From assembly GCA_017466345.1 (NCBI GenBank), contig JAFTUI010000018.1:1-64000 (forward strand): DNA of 64,000 nt, written 5' to 3'. The notes under the pieces are model-generated. The model was not told where the DNA came from, searched no databases, and saw only the letters and a program-made list of their open reading frames with translations. Positions 59,588 to 64,000 of this stretch are shown one piece after another. Position numbers and translations under genes: made by a program. Source of the DNA: Tidjanibacter sp. (GTDB taxonomy: Bacteria > Bacteroidota > Bacteroidia > Bacteroidales > Rikenellaceae). How positions within the stretch are numbered: the stretch's first letter is position 1; every line of letters starts with the position of its first letter.

Positions 59588-60175
59588 ATGAAAAAAATTC
59601 TACTTTTCATCGCTATCGCAGCAACGCTCGCCACCCTTGTAGTACCGCTCATAGTCACGAGCAACACCCCCACAGAGTACGACACCTCCTTTGCCGCAGA
59701 CCGCACACGCGAGAAAGAACTGAGTGAGAAGCACCGCGAGCGCATCGAAAGGCGCAAGGCACGACAAGCAGCCTATGAGCACTTCATAGACTCCACAATC
59801 CTCTCGCACAACTACCGCTTTATGCCCACAATGTTCAACGTGGAGCCTGCGGGCAGCAGCCAACTCATCACCAATCCCAGCATCGAACTTGGCATCTATG
59901 GCGATTGGGCAGACATTCACTTGCCTATCTATCAGGGCTTTACCCCACCCTATCGCCTTATTGTGGTCAATACCGCCATCACAAATCTTGCCGACTTCAC
60001 GACAGTGCAGACCGACAACGGATGGACCATCTCGTTCGACTCGTGGCTCTACTCCTCCAACGACTACACCTTCACGCTGGACGTCTATTCCAAGACAGGC
60101 GGCGCCACACTCTCGGTTTCATCCACCTTCTACCCCACCACCACCTATTGGGGCTCGATTGTGGCAGTGTATTAA
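59588..60175 (+). CDS. DUF4251-like exported protein
   Basis: 195 residues. MKKILLFIAIAATLATLVVPLIV is a signal anchor or uncleaved signal peptide with no lipobox. Residues about 35-65 are a charged helix (ADRTREKELSEKHRERIERRKARQAAYEHFI). The remainder is a beta-rich domain (NYRFMPTMFNVEPAGSSQL, GIYGDWADIHLPIYQG, GWTISFDSWLYSSNDYTFTLDVYSKTGGATLSVSSTFYPTTTYWG in segments), resembling the DUF4251 family common in Bacteroidetes. Function unknown. It starts about 140 nt from engB, divergent. A repeat-rich region follows without a clear terminator. Confidence 0.72.
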   Translation: MKKILLFIAIAATLATLVVPLIVTSNTPTEYDTSFAADRTREKELSEKHRERIERRKARQAAYEHFIDSTILSHNYRFMPTMFNVEPAGSSQLITNPSIELGIYGDWADIHLPIYQGFTPPYRLIVVNTAITNLADFTTVQTDNGWTISFDSWLYSSNDYTFTLDVYSKTGGATLSVSSTFYPTTTYWGSIVAVY

Positions 60176-60212
60176 AAATTAAAAATTGAAAATTGAAAAT
60201 TGAACATTGAAG
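60176..60212. repeat. AAAATTGA heptamer array after the DUF4251-like gene
   Basis: Starts at the stop codon of the gene and runs AAAAATTGAAAATTGAAA-type units into family-2 copy B. Confidence 0.75.
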
Positions 60213-60292
60213 CAAATGCGAGTAAGCGAGGGCAGAGGCTGCTTGCAGCCTCTGCCGAGCGGGAGCATTTTAGAGCAGCCGAAGGCTGGTCA
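60213..60292. repeat. Structured dispersed repeat, family 2, copy B
   Basis: Same blocks as copy A (49438-49517): GCAAATGCGAGTAAGCGAGG, hairpin 1 now GGCAGAGGCTGC-TT-GCAGCCTCTGCC (12 of 12 paired), CGAGCGGGAGCATTTTAGA, hairpin 2 now centred on AGCC-GAA-GGCT, then TCAATT. Confidence 0.85.
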
Positions 60293-60364
60293 ATTGAGAG
60301 TTGACGGATTAACTGCGCTACGCCTATTGGCTTCGCTTGTGATCCGTCTGCTCGCCAAGGCAGT

Positions 60365-60492
60365 AAAGTTGCACATAGTTACATACTGCGTATGAGTTTT
60401 TTTGTTGCACAAAGGGGTGCTATGTGAGTAAACTCACAACACCCCTTTGTACAACAAAAGCCACTCTTTCGAGTGGCTCTATGTGCAACTTT
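60365..60492. repeat. Nested inverted-repeat segment
   Basis: Outer 14-bp arms (60365-60378 and 60479-60492, AAAGTTGCACATAG and its complement). Inside is a second large inverted repeat (60397-60459: TTGTTG, ACAAAGGGGTG, with a central TGTGAGT/ACTCACA) and the AGCCACTC hairpin. No coding potential. Confidence 0.8.
60455..60480 (-). terminator. Terminator of the tRNA-Val transcript
   Basis: Minus strand AGCCACTC-GAAA-GAGTGGCT followed by TTTGTTGT, 23 nt after the tRNA 3' end. It lies inside the nested inverted repeat. Confidence 0.8.
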
Positions 60493-60502
60493 GTTGCTCT
60501 TG

Positions 60503-60577
60503 TGGGAGTTGACGGATTCGAACCGCCGACCCTCTGCTTGTAAGGCAGATGCTCTAAACCAGCTGAGCTAAACTCCC
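60503..60577 (-). tRNA. tRNA-Val (anticodon TAC)
   Basis: Minus strand GGGAGTTTAGCTCAGCTGG...: acceptor GGGAGTT/AACTCCC plus discriminator A, D-loop TAGCTCAGCTGGTTTAGAGC, anticodon arm TCTGC-CTTACAA-GCAGA with TAC at positions 34-36, T-loop GGTTCGAATCC. 75 nt; CCA is not encoded. It closely resembles E. coli tRNA-Val(UAC). Confidence 0.96.
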
Positions 60578-60595
60578 TTGCTTTGTTTTGCGATG

Positions 60596-60626
60596 CAAAG
60601 GTAGTGCAAAAATTCTTTCCTGCAAA
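60596..60626 (-). promoter_or_regulatory. Consensus promoter of tRNA-Val
   Basis: Minus strand TTTG (60623-60626), 19 nt, TACCTTTG (60596-60603), an exact match; start about 12 nt before the mature 5' end. Confidence 0.85.
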
Positions 60627-60800
60627 TTTTTGGAGCAAAAAAAACACATTTTTTTGCACTTTTTTTCTTCGCAAATCCTAACTCTTTGTCCTCCAAAGCA
60701 ATAATAAAATAAGTTCTTTCAACTTCAAGCCCCACACCCGCTCGACTCGCATTTGTCTCAACTCTCAACTCTTTCAGTTTCTATTATTGCAGAAAAACAC

Positions 60801-60808
60801 TATCTTTG
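60801..60808 (+). promoter_or_regulatory. Probable -7 box of the thioesterase gene
   Basis: TATCTTTG, 36 nt before the ATG at 60845. The -33 position reads TTT, not TTG. Confidence 0.55.
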
Positions 60809-60844
60809 CAGATAGCAAACATCCTAAAACACAAACAAACGACT

Positions 60845-61219
60845 ATGATTGAGATAGGAACACGTCACACAAGCACAACGGTTGTTGATAGCACCAAGAC
60901 CGCCAGCGCAGTGGGTTCGGGCGGGCTCGATGTCTTTGCCACACCCTCTATGGTGGCACTTATGGAGCACGCAGCGATGACCGCCGTAGCACCCTTCCTC
61001 GCCGAAGGCGACACAACAGTTGGCGGCTATATTGCCACCTCTCACATTGCCCCCTCGCCTATGGGAGCGACCATAGAGGCAGAGGCCGTTGTCACAGCCG
61101 TAGAGGGGCGCAAAATTGAGTTTACGGTGGAGGCTCGTTGTGAGGGCAAGACCATCGGTAGCGGCACCCACACACGATTTATTGTCAATGCCGCCAAGTT
61201 TATGAGTAAACTACTCTAA
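60845..61219 (+). CDS. Hotdog-fold thioesterase (FlK-like)
   Basis: 124 residues from the ATG at 60845; an upstream ATG at 60806 lies inside the -7 box and was rejected. SGGLDVFATPSMVALMEHAA, GGYIATSHIAPSPMGATIEAEAVV, EFTVEARCEGKTIGSGTHTRFIVN are the hotdog core of the fluoroacetyl-CoA-thioesterase-like family, with the Glu (MEHAA) and His (TSHIAP) placed as in FlK. Probably hydrolyses a small acyl-CoA; substrate unknown. Followed by its own terminator. Confidence 0.88.
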   Translation: MIEIGTRHTSTTVVDSTKTASAVGSGGLDVFATPSMVALMEHAAMTAVAPFLAEGDTTVGGYIATSHIAPSPMGATIEAEAVVTAVEGRKIEFTVEARCEGKTIGSGTHTRFIVNAAKFMSKLL

Positions 61220-61228
61220 AAGTAAAAG

Positions 61229-61258
61229 AAAAAGCGTGTGAATGGTCACACGCTTTTA
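61229..61258 (+). terminator. Terminator of the thioesterase gene
   Basis: AAAAGCGTGTG-AATGGT-CACACGCTTTT, an 11-bp stem with A/T ends. Confidence 0.88.
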
Positions 61259-61275
61259 TCTTGTCAAACGTCTAA

Positions 61276-61324
61276 GGTCTAACGTCAAAAGTCGCGGGCT
61301 CGGCAAATCTACCGAGCCCGAAAA
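61276..61324. repeat. Structured dispersed repeat, family 3, copy B
   Basis: GGTCTAACGTCAAAAGTCG then CGGGCTCGG-CAAATCTA-CCGAGCCCG and AAAA. It matches the flanks of copy A (54742-54781) but has a longer stem of other sequence. It lies just after the lon stop and could serve as its terminator. Confidence 0.8.
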
Positions 61325-61335
61325 CTTTACAAGGG

Positions 61336-63762
61336 TTATAAGAGTGACAGTGATAGAACCTCCTCCACCGTCTTAACATAGTGGAAAGTAATTCCCTCTA
61401 AGTAATCCGCCTTAATCTCCAAGATGTCTTTGCGGTTATCCTCACTGAGGATAATTTCGGTAATGTCGGCACGTTTGGCAGCGAGGATTTTCTCCTTAAT
61501 ACCGCCCACGGGCAGCACCCTACCCCTAAGCGTTGTCTCGCCCGTCATAGCCACACGCTCCCTGACCTTGCGTCCCGTATAGGTCGAGGCAATGGAGGTG
61601 GTCATAGTGATACCTGCACTCGGTCCGTCCTTAGGCACTGCACCCTCGGGAACGTGGATATTGATGTCGTTCTTCTCGAACTTTTCGGGCTCTATACCGA
61701 GTTCGGTGTGGTGAGCCTTCACCCACTCCCAAGCGATGGTTGCCGACTCCTTCATAACATCGCCCAAGTTACCCGTAAGGCTTAGTGCGCCCTTACCAGG
61801 AGTTAGCAGCGACTCAATATAGAGGATGTCGCCACCTACCTCGGTCCACGCCAAGCCCGTAACAACGCCCGTCATACCGCCAATATCGTACCTATCGCGC
61901 GAGAACTTGGCTGCACCCAATATCTCCTTTGCCTGCTCGGCTGTAACCTCGGGTACATACTCCTCGCCGAAGCCTATCTGCTTTGCCCTATGGCGTGCAA
62001 TTTTGGCAATCTGTTTGTCGAGCGAACGAACGCCACTCTCGCGTGTGTAGTCGTCTATAATCATTGCCACTACATCTTTCGAGATAGTCATCTGTTCGGG
62101 CTTAATGCCGTGAGCCTCACGCTGTTTGTCCAGAAGATGGCGCTCGGCAATTTCAAGTTTCTCGTCCATCACATAGCCCGCAATGTTAATCATCTCCATA
62201 CGGTCGCGGAGGGCCTGCGAGATGTTGCCCACATTGTTGGCAGTAGCAATGAACAAAACCTTCGAGAGGTCGTAGTCGATGTCGATATAGTTATCGTGGA
62301 AAGTGGAGTTTTGCTCGGGGTCCAACACCTCCAACAGAGCACTCGAAGGGTCTCCGTGGTTGGAGCGGCTGACCTTATCCACCTCGTCCAAGATAATCAC
62401 AGGATTGGAGGAGCCGCAACGCTTGATAGTATCAATAATACGACCAGGCATTGAGCCGATATAGGTACGCCTATGTCCCCTAATCTCCGACTCATCGTGC
62501 AGACCACCGAGCGAGATACGCCCAAACTTCCTGCCCAAAGCCGCAGCCACAGACTTGCCGAGCGAGGTCTTACCCACTCCCGGAGGACCATAGAGGCAGA
62601 GGATGGGCGATTTCAGGTCGCCTTTGAGTTTCATCACTGCCAAGTGTTCCAAAATGCGCTCCTTAACCTCCTCCAAGCCGAAGTGGTCGGCATCGAGCCT
62701 CTGGCGAGCTTTCGAGAGGTCCATATTATCCTCCGTAATGTCATTCCAGGGCAGATCGAGCATCGTTTCGAGGTAGTTAATCTCCACCGAATACTCCGCA
62801 ACTGCGGGGTTCAGGCGCTCCAACTTCTGCACACCCTTCTCGAAGGCGGCAGCCACCTCGTCACTCCAATTCTTATGAGCAGCCCTCTCCCTAAGACGTT
62901 GTGCATCGCCAGCCTCATCGTGACCGAGCTCGTCTTGCAGAGTGCGAATCTGTTGCTGTATGAAATACTCCTTCTGCTGTTGGTCAATCTCCTGTTTTAC
63001 CTTGCCCTGAATCTGGTTTTTCAGCTCTACGAGTTGTCGCTGATTGATAAGTATTTCGAGCAACTTACGAGAGCGAGCCAGCAGACCGGGAGCCTCCAAG
63101 AGTTTCTGACGCTCGGCATCCGTAAAGTCCATATTGGAGCAGATGAAGTTGATGATGCCACGCTTGGAGTCGATATTCTTAATAGCAAACGTAGCCTCCT
63201 TGGGCACTGCGGGCGAGATGCTGATAATATCCAAAGCCACATCCTTCACAGAGTCCACAATGGCCTGAAATTCAACATTATTCTTATCGGGAGCAACATC
63301 CTGCAATACGCTCACCGTAGCCCTCATATAAGGCTCCGAGCGCAAGAACTGCAACACCTCTATCTTTTCCAAGCCGTGCAGAATTACAGTAAGGTTGCCG
63401 TTGGGCATTTCGAGAATTTTGAGGATTTTGGCAGCCGTACCCACGCGGTACATATCGTCTGCTGCGGGGTTTTCGACATCTGCCTCACGCTGCAAGACAG
63501 CACCCAAAATACCACCCTCGCGCTCCACATCCCTCACAAGTTTTATGGATTTGGCTCTGCCCACCGTAATAGGGGTTATCGCCCCAGGAAAGAGCACCGA
63601 TGAGCGCAACGAGAGAATGGGCAGTTCGGAGGGGATGGCAACCTTCTCGCCAAGTTCATCCTCGTCACCAACAATAGGAATGACCTGATGAACACCCTCG
63701 GCAGCTTCGCCAATGCCTGCTACAATCTCAAATTCTACACTTTTGTTCTTATTTCTATTCAT
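61336..63762 (-). CDS. lon: Endopeptidase Lon (LonA type)
   Basis: 808 residues from the ATG at 63762; an in-frame ATG at 63780 (MDICTI, six residues more) is nearly as plausible, and the longer frame to 63942 translates repeats and is rejected. LON substrate-binding domain ([23 protein letters not shown]), a long coiled-coil region, AAA+ with Walker [12 protein letters not shown] and Walker [11 protein letters not shown], and the protease domain with catalytic Ser in [10 protein letters not shown] and Lys in [14 protein letters not shown]. Degrades damaged and regulatory proteins. A TATATTTG box at 63796-63803 fits either start. Confidence 0.95.
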   Translation of the reverse strand: MNRNKNKSVEFEIVAGIGEAAEGVHQVIPIVGDEDELGEKVAIPSELPILSLRSSVLFPGAITPITVGRAKSIKLVRDVEREGGILGAVLQREADVENPAADDMYRVGTAAKILKILEMPNGNLTVILHGLEKIEVLQFLRSEPYMRATVSVLQDVAPDKNNVEFQAIVDSVKDVALDIISISPAVPKEATFAIKNIDSKRGIINFICSNMDFTDAERQKLLEAPGLLARSRKLLEILINQRQLVELKNQIQGKVKQEIDQQQKEYFIQQQIRTLQDELGHDEAGDAQRLRERAAHKNWSDEVAAAFEKGVQKLERLNPAVAEYSVEINYLETMLDLPWNDITEDNMDLSKARQRLDADHFGLEEVKERILEHLAVMKLKGDLKSPILCLYGPPGVGKTSLGKSVAAALGRKFGRISLGGLHDESEIRGHRRTYIGSMPGRIIDTIKRCGSSNPVIILDEVDKVSRSNHGDPSSALLEVLDPEQNSTFHDNYIDIDYDLSKVLFIATANNVGNISQALRDRMEMINIAGYVMDEKLEIAERHLLDKQREAHGIKPEQMTISKDVVAMIIDDYTRESGVRSLDKQIAKIARHRAKQIGFGEEYVPEVTAEQAKEILGAAKFSRDRYDIGGMTGVVTGLAWTEVGGDILYIESLLTPGKGALSLTGNLGDVMKESATIAWEWVKAHHTELGIEPEKFEKNDINIHVPEGAVPKDGPSAGITMTTSIASTYTGRKVRERVAMTGETTLRGRVLPVGGIKEKILAAKRADITEIILSEDNRKDILEIKADYLEGITFHYVKTVEEVLSLSLL

Positions 63763-63795
63763 AATCGTACAAATATCCATTTTACAAATCAAACG

Positions 63796-63803
63796 CAAAT
63801 ATA
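63796..63803 (-). promoter_or_regulatory. Probable -7 box of lon
   Basis: Minus-strand TATATTTG, about 34 nt before the chosen ATG; the spacing to a TTTTGG upstream is short (15 nt). Confidence 0.5.
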
Positions 63804-63856
63804 GCACATTTCGTGCGCCAAAAGTGAGATTGGCGCAAAAAGTTATTAACAATCGA

Positions 63857-63940
63857 GTTGAAAGTTGAAAGTTGAAAGTTGAGAATTTCCCATATCTTCC
63901 ATATCTCTCATAAGCCCCATAAGCCTTAGGTCGGTTAGAC
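63857..63940. repeat. Mixed short tandem repeats upstream of lon
   Basis: GTTGAAA heptamers (63857-63883), then CATATCTTC-like units, CATAAGCCC-like units and GGTTAGACATTCGACC, parallel in order to the composite array at 57470-57650. Confidence 0.78.
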
Positions 63941-63949
63941 ATTCGACCA

Positions 63950-63985
63950 CAAAAAAAGTCGAGGGTTATTCCTCGACTTTTTTGT
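63950..63985. terminator. Symmetric terminator at the window end
   Basis: AAAAAAAGTCGAGG-GTTATT-CCTCGACTTTTTTG: an 8-bp core extended by A/T runs on both sides, so it could end transcription in either direction. The gene it serves lies outside the window. Confidence 0.85.
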
Positions 63986-64000
63986 AGATGGTTGCCGTGC

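Noticed and set aside
60365-60492. tRNA-associated integration (att) site
   Set aside because: No integrase, no duplication of the tRNA 3' end and no foreign cargo nearby.
63763-63942. N-terminal extension of Lon
   Set aside because: The extension is encoded by heptamer and CATAAGCCC-type repeats and lies upstream of the -7 box.

Overview
The window looks like chromosomal DNA of a gut-type Bacteroidales bacterium, most likely Rikenellaceae/Alistipes-like; the family placement is an inference from gene content and a roughly half-GC composition. Supporting features are: many promoters of the Bacteroidetes type (TTTG, 19-21 nt, then TAnnTTTG) instead of -35/-10 boxes; lipoproteins with acidic residues just after the lipobox Cys; BACON, Omp28-like, DUF6029-like, DUF4295 and DUF4251 families; an Oar-like TonB-dependent receptor; an S46 dipeptidyl-peptidase; and a radical SAM/lipoprotein pair.

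Layout. 1-5268: SRP RNA (minus), mltG, then a shikimate block (DAHP synthase-chorismate mutase fusion, DHQ dehydratase-EPSP synthase fusion, aroC). 5424-22448: a two-armed surface island. The minus arm reads from a consensus promoter near 16430: TlpA-like thioredoxin, DUF6029-type barrel, Omp28-like lipoprotein, double Omp28-like lipoprotein, BACON lipoprotein, DUF4988/PL29-N lipoprotein. The plus arm has a 919-aa lipoprotein, a second DUF6029-type barrel and a second Omp28-like lipoprotein. 22591-30779: nitroreductase, acyl-CoA synthetase, DUF4434 protein, RluB-type pseudouridine synthase with a long NREGGY-rich tail, and a patatin/POTRA/barrel protein. 30879-35863: TonB-dependent receptor and radA. 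36034-42465: divergent AddB-like and AddA-like recombination genes plus a DUF454 gene. 42572-43194: rpmB-rpmG-DUF4295. 43675-46344: BspA-type LRR lipoprotein. 46579-48039: radical SAM/SPASM enzyme with its small lipoprotein. 48131-51530: rluA, cdd, a LytM-like protein, rlmD. 51620-57418: MBL hydrolase, trmD, lpxB, FAH-family, maf, S46 peptidase. 57764-63762: prs, engB, a DUF4251-like gene, tRNA-Val, a hotdog thioesterase and lon.

The accessory signals most worth attention are (i) the two-armed island, where each arm pairs a beta-barrel carrying a C-terminal CSGGVCR motif with CxxC thioredoxin-fold surface lipoproteins, suggesting an outer-membrane thiol/disulfide module; (ii) the radical SAM/lipoprotein pair; and (iii) several families of intergenic structured repeats in which flanks or loops are conserved while hairpin stems differ between copies yet stay base-paired, mixed with heptamer-like short tandem repeats. 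These repeats have been captured as coding 3' ends (aroC, trmD), as a terminator (after the radical SAM gene) and as promoter-adjacent DNA (rpmB). No CRISPR array, insertion sequence, integrase or prophage gene was recognised.
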